Shown: piece after piece, positions 1-10,953 of the stretch
Numbering within the stretch: position 1 is the first letter of the stretch
How the letters are laid out: the number at the start of each line of letters is the position of its first letter
NCBI GenBank assembly: GCA_022376515.1
Contig: WTXI01000010.1
Location: forward strand, 62,001-126,000
Source: Lactifluus volemus
Lineage: Eukaryota > Basidiomycota > Agaricomycetes > Russulales > Russulaceae
Length of the DNA: 64,000 nucleotides
Reading direction: 5' to 3'
Position numbers and translations under genes: made by a program
Notes under the pieces: model-generated
What the model was told of the DNA's origin: nothing
What the model saw: only the letters and a program-made list of their open reading frames with translations
Database searches by the model: none

Positions 1-1010
1 AGGTATCCTCCCAAGGAGTTAAGACGTGCTTGGGCCCAACCTTCGCAACGTGGTCCAGACATAAATGTGGTGAACATGAGGATTCGATTTGCAGGGTTCG
101 ACATTCCAGGGTTTCCTCGGTTTAATCTTCGGTAGTTTTCGAAGATTTCCATGAATCGTTTTGATCGCGATCTATTTCCATCAAAGGGTCTTGGGGGAAT
201 CCCCATTAACGCTCCTCCAGCAGCGGGGATTTGAGCAAAACCTTGGCCTTGTTGAAGGGGAGCTGCTGCTGCTCCACCTCCTCCACCGCCGCCTCCACCT
301 CCTCCAGGACTACCAGGTGCTCCTCCACCTCCTCCTCCAGGACTACCGGGTGCTCCTCCACCTCCTCCTCCAGGAGTACCGCCTCCTCCTCTTCCTCCAC
401 TACCGCTGAAGATTGCTCCACTACCACTTGCCGCGGTGGTGGTTTTCTTTCCTTTTCCTTTAGGTTGGGAAAAGAGGGTCGTGGCGGGAGGTGTTACTGT
501 AGCGGTTGCTGAGGCGATTTGAAAAGGGGGGAGTAGGGCGTAACCTGCAACTCCTTGTGCAGCTGCATGAAAAGCTCGTGCCGCAAGGGATTGGATAGGT
601 GAGGTGCTTGTGGAAGCAGGGGCTTTGGATTTGAATATAGTATTCAGGGCGAGGAGTTCCCGAGGGGTAAGTGGGGCGTTTGGGTCGGGTACTGGTTCAG
701 GCGTCGGTTGCTTAGCAAATATTTTTCTCATTTGCTCAAGCTGTTCGTCCGTAGGACTTTCAGGTAAGAGGTCCATGGCTATGTTGTAGTTTGGTTCTTC
801 GCCACTCTCAGAACCAGAAGGTGTTTCGGGTTGTTTTGGTTCGAGTGAAATCATAGGAGTATCGGAGTGGGCGCGGAGTCTAGTCCCTGCGGCCTGCGCA
901 AGGGTTTCGTCGTCATCGTTGTCGCCTTGTGTAGGGCGATCTTGTTCAGGAGATTCTTCGGCTAACGCGGTGAATCTACCATATGGACTGCCTCTAGAGC
1001 TGTCTGACAT
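1..1010 (-). CDS. Ty3/gypsy-like retroelement gag, copy 1 (5' part, runs off left edge)
   Basis: Reading leftward from the ATG at 1010, the frame stays open to the window edge. It matches the second gag copy (3256 downward) almost residue for residue. It begins MSDSSRGSPYGRF, has an acidic/polar N-terminal part, then a glycine-rich low-complexity tract (about 240-420 on the plus strand) and the start of the conserved gag core at about 152 (MEIFENYRRLNQG). The distance from ATG to this core is 286 codons, against 285 in copy 2, so the Gly tract has changed length in whole codons. Gag would form the retroelement particle. The rest of gag and any pol lie outside the window. Homology to fungal gypsy gag is inferred from the core and from the zinc knuckle seen in copy 2. 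Confidence 0.7.
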   Translation of the reverse strand, partial: MSDSSRGSPYGRFTALAEESPEQDRPTQGDNDDDETLAQAAGTRLRAHSDTPMISLEPKQPETPSGSESGEEPNYNIAMDLLPESPTDEQLEQMRKIFAKQPTPEPVPDPNAPLTPRELLALNTIFKSKAPASTSTSPIQSLAARAFHAAAQGVAGYALLPPFQIASATATVTPPATTLFSQPKGKGKKTTTAASGSGAIFSGSGGRGGGGTPGGGGGGAPGSPGGGGGGAPGSPGGGGGGGGGGGAAAAPLQQGQGFAQIPAAGGALMGIPPRPFDGNRSRSKRFMEIFENYRRLNRGNPGMSNPANRILMFTTFMSGPRCEGWAQARLNSLGGY

Positions 1011-1057
1011 GGTTCGTTCGTTCGTTTACAAATGTGAGAGTGTGAAGTCTCAGTTTG

Positions 1058-1662
1058 TGTTAAGGTTCCAAGTGGGACCTTTGTACAAAGTGTACGTTCG
1101 TTCGTGAAGTCAAGAACTAGACTTGCAAGACGTGCAAGTCAAGATCAAAGGTTCGATAAAAGACGAGACTTAGTAAACGACTAAGTCAAGAGCGTTTCAG
1201 AGGTCAAGGGCTTTGGGCTTAGGGATAAGACCAAAGTGTCAAGAAGTCGAAGAGCGTGATGTCAAGAGGGTTCTCTCAGGTCTGATGCTTCTAGGCAAGC
1301 AAGGTTCTAATAGATAGAAGACTTGGATTGCGAAACAAAACTGAGACTTAAGGTCTCTAGGATAGAAAGTACATGGTTTATATAGAGAAGAATGAGGCTA
1401 TGTACACAGCCGTAGGGGCTGTGACCTTCGTACAGCTTTCAGGGTTTGAAACATGTTCCAGGAATCAGCAAGTCATCCTGTGCATGTGGCTGTTGCTTGA
1501 GGCTGTACGGTGCTGTGCAAGGCTGTACGTGAGAAAAATAAGTAAGCGATCTGAAACAAAGCGATCGGCAGTCCATTCGTATAAGCAAGGGAGTCAACAG
1601 AAATGAGTCAGCAGTCCGAAAACGTATGGTATGAGTCAGCAAACACGTGTCAGTCCGTAACA
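1058..1662 (-). mobile_element. LTR of the gag element, copy 1 (605 bp)
   Basis: The segment is bounded by TGTTA...TAACA, a TG...CA end with a 5-bp inverted repeat. It is repeated at 3304-3911 with about 95% similarity by eye. It lies 48 bp upstream of the gag ATG at 1010, so it is the 5' LTR of the element that continues to the left. Its outer end (1662) abuts gag codons of the other copy, immediately after the GHL of the zinc knuckle. It contains repeated CGTTCG motifs near the gag side. No primer-binding site complementary to a tRNA was recognised. Confidence 0.75.
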
Positions 1663-3256
1663 GATGGCCTTGTTCTTTGCAATAGAAGCAACGTCCTTCG
1701 CGTATGAGGCGTTCGCGGTCAGGGTCAGGGGTACGATTGCTTTGGGTAGTAGCGACGTCTACATCCATAGCGTCGGCATCGCGTTGTGGACGTGGGGCTG
1801 GGCATGGTGGCTGTTGAGGACGACGTTGCTGTTGTTGTCCTTGCGCATTGCCGAGTAATTGAGTAATGCGTCCTAGTGATCCGCCACCATGCATTTCTTT
1901 AAACAATTTCTGTTCTGTCCATGCGGCTGAGTGTTTTCGTGCCACTTCCTGCCATTCTTCAAGGGTTTCTGGTTTTGGCCATTCACGGTTCATGATAGTC
2001 ATGTGAAGGGCTTCTTTGAGACCGGCGCGATACTGAATGATAGTCCCTTGAGCGTCGGCTTCAAAGCCTGCTTCTTCAAGAAGGTCATTGAACGAAGTGG
2101 TGTAATCGTCTAGTTCGTCTCCGACCATCCGAAGTTTTGCAAACTTTGTAAGGGCATCTTCTTTTGCAGCGGCATCTCGGAAATCTTCAAGGAACCTTTG
2201 TTTGAAACCAACCCAAAGGTCTAGGTCGTTGGGGTCTCCTCCACGATCTAGGTATCCTCCCAGGGAGTTAAGATGTGCTTGGGCCCATCCTTCGCAACGT
2301 GGTCCAGACATGAATGTGGTAAACATGAGGATTCGGTTTGCAGGGTTCGACATTCCGGAGTTTCCTTGGTTTAATCTTCGGTAATTTTCGAAGATTTCCA
2401 TAAATCATTTTGATCGCGATCTATTTCCATCAAAGGGTTTTGGGGGAATTCCCATTAACCCTCCTCCAGCAGTGGGGATTTGAGCAAAGCCTTGGCCTTG
2501 TTGAAGGGGAGCTGCTGCTGCTCCGCCTCCTCCACCTCCGCCACCTCCTCCTCCTCCTCCTCCTCCTCCTGGGCTACCGGGTGCTCCTCCACCTCCTCCA
2601 CTGCCTCCAGGAGTACCGCCTCCTCCTCCACCGCCGCTGAAGATTGCTCCACTACCACTTGCTGTGGTGGAGGCTTTCTTGCTTTTCCCTTTAGGTTGGG
2701 AAAAGAGGGCTGAAGCGGTGGGTGTTACTGTAGCGGTTGCTGAGGCGATTTGAAAAGGGGGGAGTAGGGCGTAGCCTGCAACTCCTTGTGCAGCTGCATG
2801 AAAAGCTCGTGCTGCGAGGGATTGGATAGGTGAGGTGCTTGTGGAAGCAGGGGCTTTGGATTTGAATATAGTATTTAGGGCGAGGAGTTCTTTGGGAGTG
2901 AGCGGGGCGTTTGGGTCGGGTACTGGTTCAGGTGTCGGTTGCTTAGCAAATATCTTTTTCATTTGCTCGAGTTGTTCATCAGTGGGACTGCTTGGTAGCA
3001 GGTCTAGAGCTATGTTGTAGTTTGGTTCTTCGCCACTTCCAGAGTCAGATGGAGTCGCTGGTTGTTGTACTTGTTCAATTGCTTGTTCAAGTGTGATCAT
3101 GGGGGTATGGGAGTGGGCGCGGAGTCTAGTCCCAGCGGCCTGCGCAAGGACTTTGTCATCATCGTCATCGCTTTGTGTAGGGCGATTTTGTTCAGGAGAT
3201 TCTTCGGCTAACGCGGTGAATCTACCATATGGACTGCCTTTAGAGCTGTCTGACAT
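1663..3256 (-). pseudogene. Retroelement gag, copy 2 (internal stop, 3' truncated)
   Basis: Gag starts at 3256 (MSDSSKGSPYGRF). It reads through an N-terminal polar region, a long glycine-rich tract, the core MEIFENYRRLNQG and a retrotransposon-gag-like helical region, and ends at an incomplete CCHC zinc knuckle (CFYCKEQGHL, first two Cys and His present, last Cys lost). Two lesions are visible. Codon 285 is TGA (2405-2407) where copy 1 has CGA, a single C-to-T transition that splits the frame into 283- and 320-codon pieces. At 1662/1663 the gag sequence stops abruptly at the LTR of the other copy. The apparent C-terminus translated beyond 1663 is LTR sequence, not gag. The copy is therefore non-functional. 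Confidence 0.75.
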
Positions 3257-3303
3257 AGTTCGTTCGTTCGTTCACAAATGTGAGAGTGAGAAGTCTCAGT
3301 TTG

Positions 3304-3911
3304 TGTTAAGGTTCCAAGTGGGACCTTTGTACAAAGTGTACGTTCGTTCGTGTAGTCGAGAACTAGACTTGCAAGACGTGCAAGTCAAGATCAAAGATTC
3401 AATAAGAGATGAGACTTAGTAAACGACTAAGTCAAGAGCGTTTCAGAGGTCAAGGGCTTTGGGCTTAGGGATAAGACCAAAGTGTCAAAAGGTCGAAGAG
3501 TGTGATGTCAAGAGGGTTCTCCCAGGTCTGATGCTTCTAGGCAAGCAAGGTTCTAATAGATAGAAGACTTGGATTGCGAAACAAAACTGAGACTTAAGGT
3601 CTCTAGGGCAGAAAGTACAGGGTTTATATACAAGAAGACGCGGCTATGTACACAGCCATAGGGGCTGTGACCTTTGTACAGCTTTCAGGGTTTGAAACAT
3701 GTTTCAGGAATCAGCGAGTCATCCTGTGCATGTGGCTGTTACTTGCGGCTGTACAGTGCTGTGCGAGGCTGTGTCGTGAGAAAAAGTTAAGTAGGCGATC
3801 TGAAACAAAGCGATCGGCAGTCCATTCACATAAGCAAGAAAGTCAGCAGAAATGAGTCAGCAGTCCGAAAATGTACAGTATGAATCAGCAAGCACGTGTC
3901 AGTCCATAACA
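3304..3911 (-). mobile_element. LTR of the gag element, copy 2 (608 bp)
   Basis: Same TGTTAAGG...CATAACA boundaries as the LTR at 1058-1662. It lies 48 bp upstream of the gag ATG at 3256, so it is the 5' LTR of that copy. The base pairs just outside (CCTGG after 3911) do not match those flanking the other LTR (GTTTG before 1058). The two LTRs are therefore not the two ends of one short element bounded by a target-site duplication. Confidence 0.75.
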
Positions 3912-6900
3912 CCTGGTATCTGATTCGTGTCTATCTATAGTTGTCCTACCATGCAACGGAAATTCAGCCCCGGGCCCGTTGGGCAGTCCTGTACAATGGA
4001 CTCAATTACGTCATCATTTATATCCCTCGATCGACAGAAAGACCTATTTTTTATTGCTCACCAGTCTTGGACTTCTGCCTCAAACCTGGTAGTCCACAGG
4101 AACATGCAGTCCAGACCCAACCTCCTATTTGGAGCCTCTTAGTCTATATGTTGCTCACAGAGGCCTTCGACATCAGTGACAACACTCTTTGTGAAACATT
4201 TGGCCTTTCTGTCCCTGTGGGAGGGACATCCTTGTCAGATCTGAGGATTCTGCACAGTGCTCAAGGATTCAAACACTCAGAAACACTCAAGACGACCTAT
4301 GAAGCTGATGAAGGTAAAGGTGACTCGGGGAGGCTTGCAAAGGTCAGAAAACCACTCCTCTTCTTTCTCTCTCATGACACTGACAAGTCTTGGAAGGTCC
4401 CAGATCATTCACTATTTTGACAATTATCCAATGGCCCTCTTGCCCATTCAAAGATCCCAATCTCAAGGTGGCAGGTAGTATTGTCACGGTCCGGTCTGGT
4501 GCTGCTCGAGTTGACACCAGAGCAACGGAGTTCCCATCTCAGGACTTGATTAGCTTGATTGTCTAACTCATCGTTGTGCTTGTGTTTTGGTAGCCGTTTT
4601 GCGGCAAAATGGTGTCTGTCATATTGTGGGTACATTATCTACTGGAAACATGTCCTATATATATTTATGGTGCTTGTGATATTACTCAAGCACATTCGTG
4701 GCACTAACTCACATGGAGTGGAGCCTGAGGCCCGAGGATTGAGGCAAAATTTGTGTGCAAGTCCCAAGTAGCACCTGGTCACGCGTCAATGGTGTCCTTA
4801 CCCCTCTAGCACTTTTAAACATTGTCAGTGTGGTGGTTGTGGCCGCCTGTCAAGAAGAATCGACGTAGAGGGAGAAGATCATTTTCCACCTATAAATAGT
4901 CATCTTAATCAACGATGATGCCCGATCGTAAACATACATACGGGGATCGCTACGTCTACACCTTAGTTATGATAATGGCGCACAGGGCAGTGATCCGTAA
5001 CTGTGGGCATTGGAGTTGGCAATGATAGTGGGATAGTGGGTGCTGGGGCTTTCAAATGCAAGTACAATCCAAATAAATAAATAAATACAGATGAGAGAGC
5101 ACGTGTGCCTCTCGTCATCTCGCTGGAACCTGCATAGCTCTACAGAGTAAGTTAGATTAGAAGAGTACCCAAGCAGATTCTATGGTGTCCAACGGCGTCC
5201 GTCACGGAATCCTGGAATCGTTGAGGATACTACGACCTCACCAGGAAATGTTAATCCTCATGTCCAATGCGTTGCAAGACGAGCACAGATCGCAAGCACA
5301 GATCGCACATAGCCAGAACGCAAGGTGTTAAACGCGTGGCTAAGAAGCACAGCTTGTGTGACCCAAAATGGAAGGAGTGCGCGCTCCGCGATGATTATAT
5401 CGATGAGTTACAGCATTCGAACGCATGGTCACGTTACCCTAAGATGATCGATTGTCGCTGAAGCAATTTCTTCGATTCTGCGTCAGTAACGACTACTAGC
5501 TTGCAATTTGGGAAAGGTGACCCGAAGTTCCATCTGCACGTCTATTTCAAGTATCGGTCCCTGATGTTCTATAGATCGTTTCTCGATCTTTCTCACCGGA
5601 ATCATGGAGCCCGGCCAACGCTACGCACAGTGGCCAGGGCTACGTGGACTTTTGATTTACCCTATGAAAGCGGCGTTCGTAACAGCCTGGGGCTTGTTCG
5701 GCTGTGAACGTCTGTACTTGCACCGGGTTTCGAGAAAACCAGAGGCAATGCATTCACCAATCCGGCACCAGTAAGCATTAATCGGATGAGACGGCATAAG
5801 GAAGGGTCTCACCCGTAGCGGCGGTGAAGTAGCATTACGCTCACCTCCCCCAACAATGTCCAGCTTTCTTGTCGCGTACTAGAACTTTCTTTCTTGATCC
5901 TCGCCGTGACCTCACGTAGTCCACGGTCCACGAGAAACTATCTCTCCGCAGTCACGTATCAGTGATGGGAGTTTGTTTATTTGACCCTGACCTGATTCCA
6001 CAGTCCGTGAGCTGGGTGGACGAACGCTGGAGGCGTAACAACAAACGTCCCGCCACGGTGAGTCGTTGCACGATGTGCGCTACTCTGAATGCCAGCTTGA
6101 GCAAGCGCCGGTTTCTCTCTAGCGCGTACATAGCAGACTCGGAGCTGAAGTGGAGAGTGAGGAGTATACGAGAGCTCAGATCTCAGAAGTCAACCAAAAG
6201 TTAATCACAACACTCACTTTTCACGGCCAGTCCCTTCCTGGGCCATCGCTGAGGATCCTGCTAGTGCGCACGTGGCAGCCAGCGCAAAGTGAGTTCGAAT
6301 CCGGAGGAGGGGCGGTTCCGGGTTCGAGCTACCCCGAGGCGCAAACTATCCCACAGCAATCCGGTTTCGTCTTGCCACCGTTGACGAGTGCGATGATCGC
6401 ACCGCACCCGGCCAGGGGCATCCGGAATTTGATATTGCTGACTCGGGGCCCTCCCAAAACGTGGGAAACGTTGGCGGGGCTTGTAAATTGTAGGAGACTG
6501 ACATGGGTGAAATAACGTTACGAGAATACACATTACAGTCATACAACTGTAGTTTGCGCTAGGTTGGGAACAAGGCCAAGAACTGTGCCAGAGCCCGATT
6601 AGTTTGATACCTCATTGCATCCGTCCCTCACACTCGAAGTCTACCGATCCGCGACTTACGGCTGTTGACGTCAGATGCTTATGGTGTCGTGGTTATGGCC
6701 ATCAGTCGGTCTATTACTCAGTTCCAATACTACAAGCCAGCTGAATCCAGCGGGACCTCTCTGGATCACAAACAACTCGCGGCTGGTGGTAAGCGACTAC
6801 GGTTTATTGAGTCACTCCTCCGGCTATATCAGGAAACAGCAAGGTCTCTTCATGCTGCATCAGGTAATTGGCATGTCAGGTTGGACTGGTAAAACCTACA

Positions 6901-8202
6901 TGACACATATGATAATGACAACATCAAGGCAGGAAATGCGCCAACAGAAGGCATTGAGGGATTTCTCTACCTGGCGCGCGTACTACGCAGGCTTTGCGAT
7001 GCAGCGGAACTCACGCGGAAACTCGTGCCGAGAGATGGCCTATTGTAATTTGACAGCCTGCAGTACTCCTCAGCTAGAGGAACAATAGCCAGGTTAGTTG
7101 AGAACGACAGTCTGAGTTGGTCATCCCCATCTCGAGACGCAAGCCTAGCTGTCATCCAAGGAATTCAACCGTGTCCGCCGAACGTTGGATTGTGGGAACC
7201 TCAACAGCTCCCGGGCCTGACGCGGTTTTACACGCAGTTAAACTCGAGGATTACTATCAGGTTCTCGTACCTCAGTGCTATGATAGATCCGATGTCATTC
7301 CGCTGTGATTACCGAGCTGAGTTCTCGGCGACACCAAGCATGGAAAATCGAAGTCGCAAATCACCGGAAGGAAAAGTACCGGCCAATGACGAGTGAATGC
7401 GTCACGTGGGCGTCGCAAAGAAAGTTGGAAGCTATATTCCCTGGAAGGGTGATAGCGTGGATCAGGAGGTTGATGCAAGTGATGCTCGAAACTGGGTGGC
7501 GCATCTGATTCAATGGGTCGAGGCCATCGTATGCAAGTCCGAACGCCACTGGAGTATAAGCTGGCAGTGGTGCACATATTATTCGGTTTCTACCGTGACA
7601 CGGCTGCCGAATTAGGTATGCACATCGTGTAACTTACTGATCATTCCTCGTACACTATCAGGGCTATGCGCATGCGTTCCTGAGAAAAGTTTGAAGGCGT
7701 TCCAAAAACGGTGTTTACTAGTGTTTACATCCAGTTTCTCACTGCGTCTCAGACTCTCAGTGTGGCTGTGCTGTGCTGCTGTCTCGAAAATTTACGTACT
7801 TGATAAAGTATTCAATCGCCGCCGACGGCTGCAGTGGTCTTTTCAAGGGTCTTTTGTTGTTTCATAGCCGGTTATCACATCAAAGGCAAGGGACATTTTT
7901 CTTGCGCCCATACAGGATGTGATCGGTAATGCTGAGCCGCTGCCCGTTGTAAGGGTGAAATGCCAAAAATGCCAAACAACCTTGCAATCGCCGCCTGGTT
8001 CAGGATCCGTGTTTGCCGGTGAATGCGATGTCTACAGAATCTATTACACTGGTACCTTCAATCTATCGGGGCAACTTGAGAGTCCTGCATCCGAGTCGAC
8101 CCGAAATGAAGGCCTGGGACGACACTAGCTATTGATCGAGGTCTTGTCTCAGTTAAGGTATTTCGAACTCTGGCCTTTACTAGGAAAATGGGCTCGTACA
8201 GC
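3912..8202. other. Gene-poor stretch
   Basis: About 4.3 kb with only short, unrelated open frames on both strands and no recognisable domain. The longest plus-strand frame (3941-4420) starts just outside the LTR and has no features of a known family. A TATA-like CCTATAAATAG at about 4889 could be a decayed LTR promoter or a lost gene. Duplicated retroelement material to the left suggests this is degraded repeat sequence, but no intact element was found. Confidence 0.5.
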
Positions 8203-8210
8203 TATATAAG
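8203..8210 (+). promoter_or_regulatory. TATA box of sesquiterpene synthase 1
   Basis: TATATAAG lies 73 bp upstream of the ATG at 8283, a normal fungal TATA-to-start distance. Confidence 0.55.
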
Positions 8211-8282
8211 TGCCAGTGCTTCAACGGTTGTCCGTGCATACCAGTCCCACCGGGTCAAAGCAGTCTCGTTTATCTCACGACA

Positions 8283-9551
8283 ATGTCGAAGTTTTATCTT
8301 CCCGACCCTCTTGCCCAATGGCCCTGGCCTAGAACGCTGAGCAAGCACTACACAGAGGTGAAACAAGAATGCGACGCTTGGTTGCAGAGCTTCGGAGCAC
8401 TTGATGCCAAATCCCAAAAATCCTTTGATCTGTGTAACTTCCGTAAGCCGCCCGTCTTTTTGTTAACTTCGGGGAGTCTCACGGGATCCGTAGCCCTCCT
8501 CGGCTCACTCGTATACCCATTGCTCGATAAAGGTCTGTGCGTCAATATCAATTGAGATCGTGCTTTGTTTACGAATCCTCAGATGGCGTTCGCGTCGCCT
8601 GTGATCTCATGGTGCTCTTTTTCATCTATGACGAGTTCACCGACAAGGTCGACGGTGATGGCGCACGCGTCTATGCGGAGATGGTCATGGACGCTATCAA
8701 AAATCCTCACAAAGAACGCCCACAGGGCGAGCCAAAGCTCGGCGAGATAACACGACAGTATGTCTACTGCGCCTCACATGAATGTATTTCATACTTAATT
8801 TGATCACGACCAGATTTTGGCTGCGTGCCATCAAGGTCTCAAGCCAGGCAGCTCAGGAACGTTTCATCAAGACGTTCGCAGAGTATGTGTACGCAGTGAT
8901 CGATGAGGCTTCCGATCGTGCAAGGGGACATGTCCGAGGCATTGAAGACTATCTAAAGCTCACGCGGCTTACAGCCGGTGGATATCCGTCCTTCGTGGCT
9001 GTAGAAGCTGGTCTGAACATTCCGGATGAGGTCATGGCACATCCTGTCATGGAGTCGCTCTGTGCCTACGCTGCCGAGTCCCTCGTTCTCACAAACGTAC
9101 GGGTTTCTTTAAACTGACGCAGGAACATATGTCTAACCTATACAACCAGGACATGTACTCGTACAACATCGAGCAGGCTGCAGGGCATGGCGGTCACAAC
9201 ATCGTGACCGTCGTCATGAACGAAAAGGGAGTGGACCTAGACAGTGCACTCAGATGGCTCGGGGAATACCATGGACAAGTTTTGGCCAAGTTCCAGGCAC
9301 AGTATCGCATGCTACCTTCATGGGGCCCTACGGTCGACCCCGACGTCAAGGCTTTTGTGGAGAGATTGGCTTACTGGATCCGTGGGATAGACTCTTGGTC
9401 ACTTGAGACGGAGAGATATTTGGGGTCTGAAGGACCAGAGATTCAGAAGCATAGGCTTGTCACTTTGCTCCCTAAAGTGACGAAGCCAGACGTGACACCC
9501 ATGATGGCCCAACCCAGTAGTCACTGCCCAGATATAATGATACTAGGATAG
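8283..9551 (+). CDS. Sesquiterpene synthase 1 (class I terpene cyclase)
   Basis: Five exons: 8283-8442, 8494-8532, 8583-8757, 8814-9096, 9150-9551, giving 352 aa. Class I terpene synthases ionise farnesyl diphosphate through Mg2+ ions and cyclise it in the cytosol. The hallmarks are present in order. The aspartate-rich motif is DEFTD at residues 83-87, inside the family block VRVACDLMVLFFIYDEFTD. The NSE motif NDMYSYNIE at 219-227 is built across the intron 4 junction. The terminal RY pair is in ERYLG (308-309). Length fits fungal sesquiterpene synthases (about 340-350). A second gene with the same exon sizes lies 1.4 kb downstream. No P450, oxidase or transporter gene lies beside it, so this is not an obvious full biosynthetic cluster. 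The product cannot be told from sequence alone; the family resembles Agaricomycete Cop/Omp-type enzymes. Confidence 0.9.
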
Positions 9552-10866
9552 GGCTTTTTTTTTTAATGAGGCGCATCATTCTTCATTGTAGAACTGTATT
9601 TATGAATTTGAGAGGTTAGACATTTTATCCTTTAGAAATCGATATCAGCGCTCCGGGGTTACCGCAACTCAAGGGGTCCACGTTCCTTGTGTAAACCTAA
9701 AGTAGCTGACTCTGAACCCAGCTATGCGACGACTCCACGCTCATAGCGCTCCAGCCCATCCGCCAAACCTACTAGTAGTAGCTCTCGATCCCCCTGCGCC
9801 CAAATAACATCGCAGGCCTAGTACTGGCCTGATGACAATTACAGTAAAACTACAACGGCATACTTCAGGCTGAATTCCGAATCTCAGCGACTTCTCTGTT
9901 CTCAAATGCCTGTCAAAAGATGACGCCAGTCAAACTCAGTTTACACACACCCGAAGCGCCCAGATATTACCCGTGACTTGGCTACTAGGCGCACTGAACT
10001 GCCACCTTGTACCCACATTTACAAGTGGAATTTAACTACGATAGCAGTAACTGTTGATGTAAAGTGGTTATTCGCACTTAGCGCAACGTAGTAGCTACCC
10101 TGTTGATTGCCATCAGATATCGTAAATCAGGATTGCCTGTTCAGACGAGTGCCCAGTACCTGCGGGCCTGTGTTAGAATTCATGGAACAATACAAACAAA
10201 TTCCATCTCTTATTGGGCATTATTCTGTTGTGATAAGAGCGAGTACCCTAATACGCATGTGGTGTAATGTCTTAATATGAGGGTTGAGAATAGGGAATGG
10301 AGTCCTAATTTAGCGCCCCCTCTTTCAACAAGGGCCGAAGGTCCGAAGAACTGGTCTCACGGCCCGGGTCTCCCCTGGCGACGCTGTGGAAAAAACATAT
10401 CCATTTTGGGCACAAACATATATTTTTTGTGGTGTAGATCATTCAAGATATTACAAGGATGACTCAACGGATGACCGACACGGGAAAAAAGTCACAAGAA
10501 GTGATGATAGAAGTGTAGAGTGTGATGGAGTTGTGTAGGGTTCGGTTCGGTTACCAGATGCTGGCCGGGCAGGGACGCTTTGTAATAACTTACACCTGAT
10601 ACAGTAGGTGCCGCTCCGCGTCATCTCAACAGCGTCAAATCGTTCACTTGTTATGTTGTTGACGCCGGTGAAATTTACACTACGTTACATGGCCTGAAAC
10701 GTTGGTCCGAGTCCGTACTAGTACTGGATGTATCTTCTCATTATTTTGGGCTATAAATGGCAATTTTATATATGCCGCGCCTCACGCGTCACGGAGTAGA
10801 CTTTGTTCTCAGGATTCGTTAATTCAGTTTGTCACCGGACTTGAGATTGGGCTTAGCCTCTCAGGC
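9552..10866. other. Intergenic between the two terpene synthases
   Basis: About 1.3 kb with no open frame that resembles a gene. No P450 fragment was seen. Confidence 0.6.
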
Positions 10867-10874
10867 TATAAAAA
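10867..10874 (+). promoter_or_regulatory. TATA box of sesquiterpene synthase 2
   Basis: TATAAAAA lies 87 bp upstream of the ATG at 10954, matching the arrangement of the upstream paralogue. Confidence 0.5.
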
Positions 10875-10953
10875 CACTCGTCCTTTTGCCGTTCAGCGTT
10901 CAGGTCAGACATCTGTGCTTCCTACTTTGCTTTCGATCCAAGTGCAGCCACCA

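Noticed and set aside
1439..1662. C-terminal extension of gag copy 2 beyond the zinc knuckle
   Set aside because: It is LTR sequence read in frame, not gag.
4483..5010. Possible solo LTR beginning TGTCACGG
   Set aside because: No matching terminal repeat or target-site duplication could be found.
6280..6350. tRNA-like B-box (GTTCGAATC) and a second GGTTCGAGC motif
   Set aside because: No complementary T-arm stem, no A-box at the right distance and no acceptor stem.
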